A stretch of DNA of 64,000 nt, from assembly GCF_009389715.1 (NCBI RefSeq), contig NC_052404.1:12515756-12579755 (forward strand). The letters are read 5' to 3'. The DNA comes from Phoenix dactylifera (lineage: Eukaryota; Streptophyta; Magnoliopsida; Arecales; Arecaceae). Made by a program: the position numbers and the translations under genes. Shown in pieces: positions 13,246 through 24,700 of this stretch. The notes beneath the pieces are model-generated. The model had not been told where the DNA came from. It saw only the letters and a program-made list of their open reading frames with translations, and ran no database searches. How positions within the stretch are numbered: position 1 is the stretch's first letter; every line of letters starts with the position of its first letter.

Positions 13246-15901
13246 CTTATGTGCAGTTTCGGAGATATTATCAGATAGTATTCATGCTCTTGTTACCATA
13301 TCTAGGAATTATGATTTGTGTCCTTTTTCAGTTTCCACTGGTGCTGGCTAATATAATTTTGCCTTGCGTATCTATTCACTCATGTGAATTGTTAAGATAC
13401 AATGATAAAGGTGTATTACCTTAAGATTCTAACACAGCCACCCATGCTTTCAGTCGAGCGTCTGACATTTGAGGAGTTCTTCAACCACCAATTTCTTTCG
13501 GAGCATCCATTAGATGAAAGATTGAGGTAAAGAATCCTGAATCCGATGCTCCAGCATTACCATACACCATTTTCTGGAACATATTAAAATATGCAATTTT
13601 TCTGTGTTGCATAAGCAGGCGAACATCGTGCAATGTGAGAGATGGCACTCCACTGGTTGACTGTAATCCAACTAGGCCATCAGGAGAAAGTTCTCATGAA
13701 GACTGTCTGCCTTTCCCTTTAGATGATGAATCCAGTGGGCAAGATGGAAGTCCATCTCTGGCCATGAAAAAGAGCTCAGTGAGGACCACTTATGGGTTCT
13801 CTGTTGATATCAGATTAAACAAAAATGTTGTTGGTAGCACATCCAAAAATATTGACGTTGTTCCTGGATATAATTCCACGAATAATCTAGAAGCTGCTGG
13901 TTATAGGCATGATTCCCACAGAACTCCTGGTGGAAATGCCAAAGATACCAAGTTAACCATGGAACAAAGACCTTCCAATGTTTCGTCAAAAGGTGTCAAC
14001 CTCAGTCTTTTTTTTGCTTTTTTTGCCCCTACTTTTTTCGTTAGCTGGCACTCATTATCTTTTCTTTGATGTATAGATTCTACAGCCATAGATTCTCTGG
14101 AGTTTGTTGACCATGATTATGTCCTTGTGCCCGGACCACCCCTGGAGATGTCATCTTCTTCAGTAAGTGCCTCCCGGTCACGCAATTCACCATGCAAATC
14201 AGAAAGTTCACCAATTGCATCTCCAGAATTTAGTGCATTAAGTGCACCAATGCCAATAATTGGTGCAGCAATCAACAAAACTCATGTCATTGGGAGTCTG
14301 GAAAGTCACAGCTCTCCAGCATCTGAGACTTCACAAGGATCAATGGACATGGGAGATGCTATGGAGCAGCCATCAGCCCACTGCTTGACAAGGATTAGAT
14401 CATTGCAGCGATATGTGTCTATCATAACAGAGTTGGTGAAAGATAAGGTAAGACATCTGATGGAAACAAGGTTGTTTTGACTTCTCTTTTATATTCCTAT
14501 AGTATCTTGGACAATGTTTCTTTAAAAACATTAAGATGTTCCCTCTTTAGTTGAGTCAGAAGCTTACCTGAACCATATTTTCTCGTTTTAACAAAGTATA
14601 GAGCACCACTAATTTTAGTCTTTAAAGTTTCTTATCTATGTACTGGCATTTCAGTGGTTTCATTTATTAGTTTATTTTCTATTTCTGTATCATTTTGTTG
14701 ATGTTACTTAACGCCATCTGATGTTCACCAATGCTTGCTTGTTTAATCACCAAACTGATACCAAATTAGTATGCTGTCCTTATTTTTTTATTTTTGCATG
14801 TTTTGAGTCTTTCTGATCTTTTTTAGAACATTTAAGTCATAATTTTAACTCATGATTGTAATTTTTACTTTCGTTCCGCAAAAATCATTGCTTGACATGT
14901 TTCTTTCCATTGAAAACATTGGTTTGAAAGATCGAAAATGAAAGCCGGTTGGAAGCATTTGCAGTTCAGCTAGTAGTTCTTGCAATTTGGAAGCAAGCGC
15001 TGCACATCTGCCATGCCCAGGCTGCTTCTGCTATGGAAGGAAGCCCATCTCCAGAGGTCAGGACTAGGAAGAGCAACAAGAATGCTTCCAATACAGGAGA
15101 ATGTGTCAGCTCCATTGGTTCTAAACTGCCAGTTGCTGTGTGTTCACTAATCGAAAAAGAATTTCTTCTTGAAGTTAGTCATGCAGAGGAGCTTGCTGTG
15201 GATTTTGGGCAGATTGCTGGTATGGTTTTAAATAAAACTATTAATGATCAGCAGTAAAAAGTCCTTAATGTTTCACTGAATTACAAGTTAGCAAGATTCT
15301 GATTCTTAAGAGGAAAATAAATCACATGCAGAAACTACAGAGATGCCGGATGCGATTGAGATAATATTCCAATCTGCACTTTCATTGGGCAGACGTGGTG
15401 CTGTGAGTAGAATATCCCATCTCTACTTTTAATTTTAGCTGTTATATGATATGCATGGTAACGGCTTATATGGCTGATGTTGGGTTTTGTTTTACTTATT
15501 GCACGGTTGATAATGTATGTATATTGAAATTTCGTTCTAACGACACGTAACATGGTTTGTATCCAAACTTTTTGTGGGAATTTGTGAGACAAACTGCTTA
15601 CATATTGGTTTTAATTGTTTACAAGGGGAGAATATGGTGATTGATTAAGAACGTCTGGTGTTTACAATCAATACAGGTTGATGAGATGATGGGAAATACA
15701 GGGAAAGCTTCTTCTCAGTATTCAAAAGCAGTATGCTTGCTCTATTTTCTCCTGGTTGAAGCCCCCGCTCTAGCTCTCAGTCCGCCATTCGCCCCCACAA
15801 ATTCTGATCGATACCGCCTCCGATCCTACATTGATATCCTGAACAACAGGCAAGGTCGGTCTCTGTCCCAAAGGATGGCGCTCAAGTGCGAGGATGAATA
15901 G
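1816..15901 (+). CDS. ATG1: Serine/threonine protein kinase ATG1 (autophagy initiation kinase), 13 coding exons
   Basis: Exons: 1816-2082, 4538-4655, 4772-4830, 6687-6751, 9329-9422, 9507-9587, 9667-9772, 13454-13526, 13619-13992, 14077-14447, 14931-15219, 15332-15402, 15677-15901. All phases join, giving 730 aa, close to Arabidopsis ATG1c. The kinase domain (about residues 20-285) has a Gly loop at 29-34, the VAVK lysine 51, HRD 142-144, DFG 165-167, activation-loop Thr180 and APE 189-191, so it should be active. A Ser-rich linker follows, with a predicted ATG8-interacting motif YVLV at 427-430. The C-terminal part (about 510-730) matches the region that in ATG1/ULK binds ATG13 (tandem MIT domains). 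The kinase starts autophagosome formation with ATG13, ATG11 and ATG101. Intron 3 uses a GC donor. Presence of the C-terminal region excludes the truncated ATG1t type. Confidence 0.95.
4831..6686 (+). other. GC-AG intron 3 of ATG1
   Basis: The reading frame forces the junction. Exon 3 ends HRDLKPQ (CCACAG, 4830) and exon 4 starts NLLLS after TGACAG (6686), rebuilding the invariant kinase sequence HRDLKPQN. The donor is CAG|GCTTGT, so the intron begins with GC. The next GT downstream would add residues inside the catalytic loop. The intron is 1856 bp and otherwise shows no gene. Confidence 0.85.
7839..7926. repeat. Short tandem duplication in ATG1 intron 4
   Basis: The 23-base unit starting ATGGAGTCTATTTCTGACTT occurs at 7851 and again at 7889, a 38-base period. 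It is intronic and non-coding. Confidence 0.7.
8230..8720 (-). mobile_element. LTR-like remnant in ATG1 intron 4, minus orientation
   Basis: On the minus strand this segment has TATATAAAAAGG near 8435, followed by ATTAATGAAAACCCTACTTC. This resembles the R/U5 part of the LTR family at 56070-56225 (TATAAATAGAGGC, then TTAATGAAAG and CCCTACTTTCGAG). The match is partial and the ends were not found, so it may be a diverged solo LTR. Confidence 0.4.
9800..9833. repeat. (ATT)n microsatellite in ATG1 intron 7
   Basis: An uninterrupted ATT trinucleotide run of about 11 units, 28 bp after the exon 7 donor. Confidence 0.95.
13118..13245. repeat. Compound (TG)n-(GA)n microsatellite in ATG1 intron 7
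   Basis: An imperfect TG/CATG tract (13118-13193) runs directly into a nearly pure GA tract of about 25 units (13196-13245). It lies about 210 bp before exon 8. Open frames across it are repeat artefacts. Confidence 0.95.
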
Positions 15902-17762
15902 AGGTCTTGAAGGAAGCGTATTTAGTGTTTTGGGAAGCAGCGTGCTTGGTCGTGTAGTATTCATTTAATTGTACAGTAATTCTTTTGGCCCGTGGGGCTT
16001 TGCATCCATGATGAATCTGGTGCAATTTGTGGGACATAGAAAAGCTAATCAAATGAATGTGACAATCCAATTCTCTTATACGAGTGCTTGCTCTGTAGTA
16101 GTGCGAAGGGATGCTGCAATCTGGCATATCATTGGGTGGGAACAGGCAGGTTGGATTTGATGTTTGCAACATCAATTTGATAGCGTAGTTGCTCATTATT
16201 GTCCATCCTGTTCAATTTGGAGCGCCGATTACCTAGTCTCGAGGTGGATCAAGCCTATATTGAATATCAAACATGAACAATAAGGAAAACCACAACTGAT
16301 GAGAATCTTTCACGTTAGTCCTAGGCAGCAAAATACCAGAATCTTCATATTTAAAAGATGCCCAAGCTTCTTCAAGCCAGTTAATATCTTACACTCTAAT
16401 TCTTAAAGTTGGGAACATCATGCTTTTATTTTTAAAGAACACTCAAAACAGATGGAATCTAGAGAAAAAAAAAATAATTAGTGTTGTATTTTCATTGCCC
16501 CCTTTGAATTGGCATATGACTTCGGGGCAGGATGGTTAGTATAGCATTGCTCCTGACGCCACTCTGAAACAATGGGAAGAAACATTTCTTCTCCACCTAC
16601 GAGAAGTGATTAAGGTCCACACTTAGGAGGACCCCAAGATATGCGAGGGAGGATTATCATGCTTATTGAAGCATAGAAGCATATGATCCAGGAGGGCCTT
16701 GAAATCTCGAGTACAACCTCCTATTTTCATTGTTGTTGCAGCTTTTGCATCTCCCACCCAGGGAAAGGGCAAAAGGCGACATGCAGAATCATTCATTTGG
16801 ACCCTGCACAACGAACATATCGTTATTTTTACGTCAGTAGTAGACTTTCGACATTGGGAAATGGATGCTTCTCCTGACCCCTCCTTCCAACCCTCCATCC
16901 GTCCATCTTCCAGTCCTCACACTCACCGTCGTGGCCGAAGGAAAATCACCAGCACAAGTCCCTGGGTTGACGAACAATAAACAACGAACATATTGTTATT
17001 TTCCTCCCATTTTTCTCTATTTTTTTTTTTATGCCCAGCTGTTAGAAGAGATTTTACTAGAAGAAAACGCCCGCTTCTTACCGACCGATCGTCCACCACA
17101 ACCTCATCGACGACGTCTTCGACCAGGATCCTTTTCCTCTCCACCAATCACCGCAAAGGTTGATGTCGATGGCTGTGGAGTCGTGCTTCTGGAGACGAAG
17201 GGGAGCAGGGTTTCAACTTGGATGGTTAATGAGGAAGAGGCGGTCCAAGGAGTGATGATAAGGGAAAATTGGAGAGTGGAGAGGAGTCATGGGTCGCAGA
17301 GGCTGCGGGCAGTTCGGTTGCAAGCAAGCAGAGAAGATAGCAGTCTCTCTTGCTTGGAAGAAGTCAAGAATAAAAGACCAACTATGGATTCGGAAGTCCA
17401 CATGCTCCTGCGCGAGGAACTTCTTTGTAATGCTAAATAAAGATAAAATTATGAAAGCGATTCTAGTCCTTTTGCTTTTTAATGGTCATATCTGTAATGT
17501 ATTATTCGAAAGAATTTAAAGATATGCTGCACAAGAAAAAATCTTCATGTAAGTGACGGTTGCATGTTTACACTGCATTCTGTGGCATAAATAGTAACAA
17601 CTAGATAATGCTGATAAACCGAAAAACTACGGTTTCAAATCAAATGTTCTCTATACAGATCCTAGTATCTAGTTTCAAGTCATAACCCGGTGCTGTACAC
17701 CTCTGGATCATCTCTCGAAGACGAGACGTTTTCGATTAGAAGGGGTCTGCGAACCATCCAGC
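15902..17762. other. Convergent intergenic region between ATG1 and the PPR gene
   Basis: It holds the 3' UTRs of both genes, which point at each other. No complete gene was seen. A frame open from 16865 to 17440 (+) contains no recognisable domain apart from the inverted CRR2 fragment listed separately. A 20-base direct repeat beginning ACAACGAACATAT sits at about 16808 and 16981. Confidence 0.6.
17059..17147 (+). pseudogene. Inverted fragment of the neighbouring CRR2-type PPR gene
   Basis: About 90 bp on the + strand match the sense sequence of the PPR gene at 19395-19475 (which is on the - strand). Shared blocks include AAACGCCCG, ACCGACCGATCGTCCACCAC (one mismatch), AACCTCATCGA and TTCGACCAGGATCC. 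They correspond to the NARPYGPIVHHHLIENGFDQDPFLSTK region of the protein. The copy has small indels and is out of frame, so it is a non-coding pseudogene scrap about 600 bp beyond the parent gene's stop, in opposite orientation. Confidence 0.8.
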
Positions 17763-19775
17763 TTACCAATAATCCAAACAAGAACAGACACCATCTTTAA
17801 AATGGTGGAATCGATTCACATCTCTCACAAGAATCTCTCTCTTTGCAAATTTTGAAACGAACTTCGTGACCGAATGGCAATCCTCGCACAACCTTAGGTT
17901 CTTCGTGATCCTAATTACTTCTCCATGACCACTATTTATGAGGCCAAAAGCCAGAGCCAGCTTCTCACTGTGACCTAGCAGAATCCGCTCCTTCTCCTCC
18001 TGATCTAGATCATAAAGAACAACTTTAGTATTGGGGACGTAACCTTTATCCTTCATGTCCTTCACCAGCCGAGCCAGCAAAGCTTGAAGCTGTTCGACCT
18101 GCGGATTCATTTCATCTACAGACACAAATGAGTGCATCTTCTTCTTCACCTCGATCCAGCTGCATCCTGGCATCTTCTGCAGCCCCCGTGATTCCAGAAG
18201 CCTCTTTACCCTGCTCACTTCCTCCCACATCCCAGCATCTGCATATATATCAGCTAGAAGTACGTAGTTCCCGGCATTCATGGGCTCGAGTTCAAACAGG
18301 CGAGCGCATGCCCTCTCCGCAAGCTCTGCGCGACCATGGATCCGACAAGCTCCAAGAAGAGAACCCCAAACAGTGGGACCTGGTTCGATTCGCATCCCTT
18401 CTATGATCCTAGCTGCTTCATCTAACCGGCCAGCACGGCCGAGGAGATCCACCATGCAAGCATAGTGCTCCGATCGAGGTGCGACACCATGCACCAGGGC
18501 CATCGACTCGAACAGTCTCTTTCCTTCCTTCACGAGCCCGGCATGGCTGCAAGCGCCCAGCACACTCACAAACGTAATAGGACTTGGTGATATCCCGGAA
18601 CCGATCATAGCCTCAAAGACCCGGATCGCTCTACCGCCAAAGCCGTAGATTCCATAACCTGAAATCATAGAATTCCACGATACAACATCTCTCCGACCAA
18701 TCATCCCATCAAAAACTCGACGCGCAGTCTCCAGGCTTCCGCATTTTGCATACATCGCGATCAAAGCATTGACCACCGTTATAATGGAATCGAGTCCCCT
18801 TCGAAGGACGTAAGCGTGGACGAGCCTCCCCTGTCCAAGTGCAGCCAAACCAGCACAAGCTTGAAGAACACTGACCATGGTAACGGCATTGGGGATCGCA
18901 TCAGGGTCCCTCAGCATCATCTCCCGAAACAGCTCCAATGCATCCAAAGGGCGCTCATTCTTTGCATAGCAGGCAATCATGGCACTCCATGAAACGACAT
19001 TCCTCGCGAGCATCCCATCAAACACTCGCCGTGAATACAAAACGGACCCCAGCTTCGCATAGCAATCGACGAGAGTCGTCGCCACGTAGATGGTAGACCC
19101 GAATCCGTGTCGGTAGATGTGGCCATGGATCTGCCTCACTCTGTCGAAAGCCAGCGACGGACGGGACGAGGAAGCGATGCAAGCCTTGAGCGCGTGGGAG
19201 TAAGTAAAGCTGTCCGGCGGAACTCCGGCCCCGCCCATTTCGTGAAACAGGGAGAGGGCCTCCTCGGCCGCATCGGCCAGCGCAAGGGCCTTCAGCAGAG
19301 CGTTCCATACGAAGATGGTTTTCACATGCGTTTTGTCGAACACGTCGCGGGCGTTGTCCAGGGAGCCGAACTGCGAGTACATGTCGATGAGTTTTGTGGA
19401 GAGGAAGGGATCCTGGTCGAAGCCGTTCTCGATGAGGTGGTGGTGGACGATCGGTCCGTAGGGCCGGGCGTTTCGGTGGGTGCAGGCGAGGATGAGGGCT
19501 TCGTAGGTTCGCTGGGTGGGTTTGGGTTCCAGGGGGAGGAGCTGGAGGGCTTGTTTGAGGTTTCCCTGCTTGCATAGGGATTGGATCATATGGTTGTAGC
19601 TGCTGGTGCTGGTGCTGGAAGGGGCGCGCTGCGAGGGAGCTTGGAAGGAGGAGTTGATGCAGGACACGGTTTTGAAGGAGAGAAGTGGAGGGGAGTGTGA
19701 GTAGAGCTGGAGTTGCGGAGGTTTTGGAGGAAGAGAGAGTTGAAGAAGGGATGGGTGAGAGCAAGAAGCAAGCAT
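17763..19775 (-). CDS. CRR2: DYW-class pentatricopeptide repeat protein, CRR2-like (chloroplast ndhB transcript processing)
   Basis: An intronless 670-aa frame with its ATG at 19773-19775. It has a Ser/Pro-rich N-terminal targeting region (about 1-60), then a series of P, L and S type PPR units (for example VVSWSAMIACYAKN, VSVLQACAGLAALGQG, VVSWNSMISGYGIYG), followed by E/E+ motifs and a complete DYW domain. The HSEKLALAFGL and CEDCH metal-binding motifs are present and the protein ends CSCLDYW. The order and wording follow Arabidopsis CRR2 throughout. CRR2 is needed for cleavage between plastid rps7 and ndhB, and so for the NDH complex. Absence of introns is usual in this family. RNA editing by the DYW domain is possible but not shown. 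Confidence 0.9.
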   Translation of the reverse strand: MLASCSHPSLLQLSLPPKPPQLQLYSHSPPLLSFKTVSCINSSFQAPSQRAPSSTSTSSYNHMIQSLCKQGNLKQALQLLPLEPKPTQRTYEALILACTHRNARPYGPIVHHHLIENGFDQDPFLSTKLIDMYSQFGSLDNARDVFDKTHVKTIFVWNALLKALALADAAEEALSLFHEMGGAGVPPDSFTYSHALKACIASSSRPSLAFDRVRQIHGHIYRHGFGSTIYVATTLVDCYAKLGSVLYSRRVFDGMLARNVVSWSAMIACYAKNERPLDALELFREMMLRDPDAIPNAVTMVSVLQACAGLAALGQGRLVHAYVLRRGLDSIITVVNALIAMYAKCGSLETARRVFDGMIGRRDVVSWNSMISGYGIYGFGGRAIRVFEAMIGSGISPSPITFVSVLGACSHAGLVKEGKRLFESMALVHGVAPRSEHYACMVDLLGRAGRLDEAARIIEGMRIEPGPTVWGSLLGACRIHGRAELAERACARLFELEPMNAGNYVLLADIYADAGMWEEVSRVKRLLESRGLQKMPGCSWIEVKKKMHSFVSVDEMNPQVEQLQALLARLVKDMKDKGYVPNTKVVLYDLDQEEKERILLGHSEKLALAFGLINSGHGEVIRITKNLRLCEDCHSVTKFVSKFAKREILVRDVNRFHHFKDGVCSCLDYW

Positions 19776-19987
19776 CTGTGCCAGAATTCTGAGATACTTC
19801 GCGGTTTTGTCCCGTTTGGAGTGAGCGGTCGGAAATAGCTTGGATTTCCCCGGAGTTACAGGTTTCAGAGATCAGATGGCGTCCTTTGGAGGAATCGTAC
19901 TGCCGCGGAAACGAAGAAGAGGTGGAGGTGGAGCGGATTTCTCCGGAGGCAAGCAGAGCAAATAGCTTGGATGACTTTAAAAATATA

Positions 19988-20037
19988 CGCACATACATAC
20001 ATACATATACATACATATATACACATACACATACATT
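19988..20037. repeat. ATAC/ACAT-type microsatellite in the PPR gene upstream region
   Basis: Imperfect CATA/CACATA repeats. The Tyr/Val/Cys-rich frames here are products of the repeat. Confidence 0.9.
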
Positions 20038-20887
20038 CATAGGACACGCTTGCAGGAGGGAGAAATTGGCTGTAAGTGCAAGAGTCGGGTCGGGATGAGC
20101 GATAAGAGACGTATGCGGCCGTATCCATTACAAATGTGCGGGGCCGATTCAAGCTGGAGCTAGAATTATTTAATCACAGGGACAAGTAATGATGACCACG
20201 TTGTACTTTGTAATAAGACAGGACTGAGTTTGTGCTGCTGGTCAATATATTTTGCTGTGAATAAAACATTTTTGATACTTGAGATAATGTAGAGATGGAT
20301 ATTAAACGGATGGAAAGGAACTCTGGTGATTATATATTGTCCCATTGGTCGATAGAATTTGATGGAGAGCTGCACATGGTCCGGTCTGCAAATTTTGTGC
20401 TAGATTTTATATTGTTTGGTTATTCTTTCGGACTAATCCTAAGAAAAAAGAAATTGGAATGTTTTAGACTGAAATGCGTCCATTGTGCATTTGTCTTCAC
20501 CAAGGGATTGACAAAGTTAAAAAAACTAGTTGATTGTAAGTATGTTTGACCATACCGTGAATTTAACGAGCTTTATTGATACAGCTTCAGCTCCTGCTAC
20601 GAGATAATTATTGTAATATCATTTTTGAAAAAAAAAAATAAAAATTTTGATAGAATAGAAGGGAGAGAGAAAAAGGTCAATGCACACCGATTAAGCAACA
20701 CCAAGGTGATCAATGGCCATCGTTATCAGAACACGTAAACTGGGCTCACAGACCGTATCTTCGCAATTGATTAACTAAGCAGCCTGCTTCAATCCTTTTT
20801 ATGTTTGAATTTATTTGATGGTTTATTATCCTAAAAATAGACACGCGTGAGCGCTTGGTTGTCCTTTTCATGCTCCCTGACGCGGGA

Positions 20888-20951
20888 CACGTGCTCGACC
20901 CAATCGCGTCCCCACAAACACGACAAAGATCAGGTCCGGCTCCCTCACGTG
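20888..20951. promoter_or_regulatory. Pair of G-boxes
   Basis: CACGTG at 20888 and 20946, 58 bp apart, about 760-820 bp before the RETICULATA-family ATG. G-boxes bind bZIP and bHLH factors (HY5, PIF, ABF), which would suit light or ABA control of a chloroplast protein. Regulation is inferred. Confidence 0.45.
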
Positions 20952-21709
20952 CCATCATACAATGGCTTCGATGCGCACGCGTGAATCGTGATGCAAACCA
21001 CCGACCCAAAACCCAAGATCCCCGCCCGCCGCGTGGACGCAGCGAGTGGAGGAGCGGCGGCGCGCGGGACTGAGATACCTATCCCTTGCTCCATTCCACG
21101 ACGCCGCTTCTCCCTCGCTCTCCGTCTCCCATTGCCTACAGTTGAGTAAATCCAATAGCCTGTCTCTAATCGATCGATTCCATTCCGGTCCTGTCTTATC
21201 CTCCTCCATTATTAGTTCCCGAAGGATCTTTCTCGGGACAGAAAAAGTGCGAGGCGGTCGGTCGATCAAGCCCGAACACTTAGTAGGATTCTTTTCACCT
21301 CTATCCCGAATCTCATCGGATAAGAATCAGTACTCTCGAGCATATGCATTTTTTTAATTTTGAAGCTTTTGGGCTCTTCTGCGTGCTCAGATCTCCTAGT
21401 TTGTAATTCTGCTTGTTTGTTTTTCTTTCCCAGTTTCTTGGCTTCATAAATCTCACTATTCTTAGGTATTTCAACAATGATTGAAACAAGTTGTTCCTCT
21501 CTATCTTGCAAATCCTAGGTTTTTGTGCGACCGATCCTGCTTCTTCAATATTAAGCAAGGCAACTTGTGCCCTTCCTTTCTGTCAACACAAATTTGTAGG
21601 TTTTCTTGAATCAAGAAAGCTGTCATTGCGAGTTCGTCCAGCAAGATACTGAGGGTTCAACACAGTGGTGTGCTTTAGGTGAAGATATATAGGTCGGCCA
21701 GGGAATCTG

Positions 21710-24700
21710 ATGGCGTTTTCTTGTTCTAACTTTGGATTGTATAATTCCACTTATTTACATGGTGATGGCTCTGCTGGCATCAAATTTTGGAGTAGCCAGA
21801 GTAGGAAAGGAGGAGTCGAGGTTAGGGGATTTGGGTTTGAAAGAATTCCTGCTGCTGCTGAGTGCAGTTTGTTTTTGAAAACGACCACCTTTCCAGCTTC
21901 TTTTAGAGTTGAGAGAAGTGGAGGTGGTGTTTGCTCGAAGAAGAGGAAATGGGGCTTTGAGATCAGGAGTGAGTTGCAGCATCCCATCGAAGCAAATTCC
22001 ACGGATACGTCAATCACTATTCCACAGGAGGGAGGTGATGTCTCTTTAAAAAAGGAAGCTAGGGTTCTGGAATCAAACGATCATCCAAACCTTGATTTTG
22101 GAAATGGAGGCATGGATCATCCTGATGGATCTGGTGGTAATGGAAAATTTCCACCGGGCCGATGGGGAGGTGATGGTGGCAGAAATGATGGTGATCACGA
22201 AAACAATAACAGAGAAGAGGATGAGTTTGGGCCAATACTAAAGTTCAGTGAAGTGATCAGAGAGGCAGAGAAGCAGGGGGCCAGTCTGCCTCCCGACATG
22301 TTAGAAGCTGCAAAAACTGTAGGGATCCAAAAAGTACTTCTTTTGAGATACTTGGGATTGCAGGTATTTCTTCATTATTTGGCAAGAAAATGGCTTCACA
22401 TCTTATCATAAGAGTTTTCAATGTTTAAAGTAATTTAACCTTTCACTGTCAAATTGAAGGCATCAGCTTGGCCTCTAGGTTTTGCAATGAAGTCCTGCTC
22501 ACTCCTCCGGAACCGAATGCTTGCTGATCCATCCTTCCTTTTTAAAGTTGGCACAGAGGTCAGTTACATTGTATTCCCTGTGATGTGCTTGGATAGACTC
22601 CTAAGAGTATTTGAGTTGTTATTACCTTTTCTTCTTATTCAATGCAGATAATTATTGACTCTTGTTGTGCAACATTTGCTGAAGTTCAAAAGAGGGGCAA
22701 GGATTTCTGGGCAGAGTTTGAGTTGTATGCTGCAGATCTTGTGGTAGGTATAGTTGTTAATGTTGCTTTAGTGGGTATGTTAGCACCATACGCACGCATT
22801 GGGCAGCCATCTGCTTCACAAGGATTTTTTGGATGCATAACACGATCTTATGGAGCTCTGCCTAGCAGGTACGCGGTAACCGATTTTGTTTCTATCATTT
22901 TCTGAGCTACATCATCATCATTTGACGTGGTTATTGAACAAGAATGGTCTAAGAATCATTTTATATCTTTTAAATCTCTTTCAGCTGTGCAGATAATGGT
23001 AATTGAATAGTAGTTTAATCTGTTATTGTTGGATGTGTAGTTGAAAGTAACTCTCATCTAATGACAGACTTATTCAGTAATCTTGATGAGTAGTTTATTA
23101 TATTATGTAACTGAAGATCAGTTATTTTTTAAGACTTGATATCACAGAGAACCTAAGACTCTTCAGTATTCCTTGAGTGTTCCAAAAAGTTGTGCCATAT
23201 GTACATAAGTAGACATGTACATGCTAAGTTTTATATTACAAACTGCCTCTTTTTTAACAAACGATGACATGGGGTTTCAGCTACAAGATGACTCTAGCTT
23301 TCAGTTATTAGCTTCCATAGATTAGGACTTCATTGGATGATTTAAGATTTATAAGAAACTAAATTTCTAATCAGCTGGCAATCTGATCATAATTTCTCTT
23401 TGCTGGGCGAACTTTATTTGAGCTATGCCCTGAAAATAGCAAATCTCACTGCTGGATCACCTGCAGTATGGCTTGAACTCACCTTGAGACTTTGATTTTG
23501 TAACTTCCCTCTTTGGCTTATCTAAATTAAACAGGTCTCAATGTTCTTCTTGTACTAGGCATTGGCCATATTCCCTTAAAACTACTTAACTATTTCCTGA
23601 ATGTTTGATGCAGTGTTTTTGAAGCTGAAAGACCAGGATGCAAATTTTCAGTTCATCAACGGATTGGAACTTACTTTTACAAGGTGTTATAGTATCATCA
23701 ACAACAGAAGTTTTTCACACATTTGTTGTTCAATTTTTTGAAATATTGGATTTGGAGTTTTCAGAGTCGGCACATTTTGTTTTCACATATTCATGCTTAA
23801 ATGGTTTTGATGGCATTAGTTGGCTTTATATATTTATGATGCAAGAAATTGAACTTACATGTTTTTGATACAGGGTCTTTTATATGGTTCAGTTGGATTT
23901 GCATGTGGTATCATAGGGCAAGGCATTGCCAATTTGATTATGACTGCCAAACGGTAAATTCTATAATCTGTTCATGCCATGAAATTTTAATGAATCTGTT
24001 AATATCATGCAATGCAATGAAATTTTAATGAATCTGTTAATATCATGCAACTTTGGCATATTCATATACTGCAATGCCATCTTCACGCACACACAAACAC
24101 AGTCACTCACTCTTACTCTCCCTCTGGTTTGGTTTCATGAAAAGTGGTGCAATTTTAAGAGGAAAAAGCAGTGGTGCACCTATTATAAGTGGGAAAAGGT
24201 TATATGATGTCACCAACACAAAAATTCCACCCAAGAATCATTCTTGCTAATGTGATTTAAATCTGGCTTTGTTGGGATTTTGGATGCTCAGCTATGATAT
24301 TGATGAGATGCTTCAATTATAAACTGGAACTGCTATTCGAGTTGCACGTTAGAGAGTGTCTTTTGTTTTTATTTTTATTTTATTTTTATTTTGTAATCAA
24401 CAAGAACTATAAGGTGAGAATGTCTTTCCGATTGAAATTGGAACCTTTCTCAGAACAAACATTGAGGAGGCATGTGCCAACTGGTGGATCGAAGTCCCAT
24501 TGGCATGTTTAAGGGGTTGACCTGTTGGTTGTTGAGTTAGATAGTCTTCAACCACATCCACCCGTCAAATAAGTCTATCCAATGAGTAGGTGATTTGTGG
24601 TATCCAAAATTCTGTGAATCAATAGCCTTTCCAGTCACTTCCTACTCCTTCCACCGCTCCTTAGCTTAATTTAATGCTTCATCTAATGTTTCATGCCTGG

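Larger units (their letters stand above)
19776..21709. promoter_or_regulatory. Divergent promoter region between the PPR gene and the RETICULATA-family gene
   Basis: The two genes are transcribed away from each other here. Two palindromic G-boxes (CACGTG) lie at 20888-20893 and 20946-20951. The nine-base CACGCGTGA (a CGCG-box core) occurs at 20842-20850 and 20976-20984. The 20855-21250 part is GC-rich and is the likely core promoter of the + strand gene; 21260-21709 reads as its 5' UTR. No separate gene is supported. Confidence 0.5.

Noticed and set aside
13082-13424. Two overlapping + strand frames with Cys/Val and Arg/Glu repeats
   Set aside because: They are translations of the TG-GA microsatellite in ATG1 intron 7.
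19107-19577. 156-aa + strand frame
   Set aside because: Antisense shadow of the PPR gene.
19018-20040. 340-aa minus frame overlapping the PPR gene
   Set aside because: It is an alternate frame of GC-rich PPR coding sequence; its Arg/Pro-rich text has no family match and the main frame is fully conserved.
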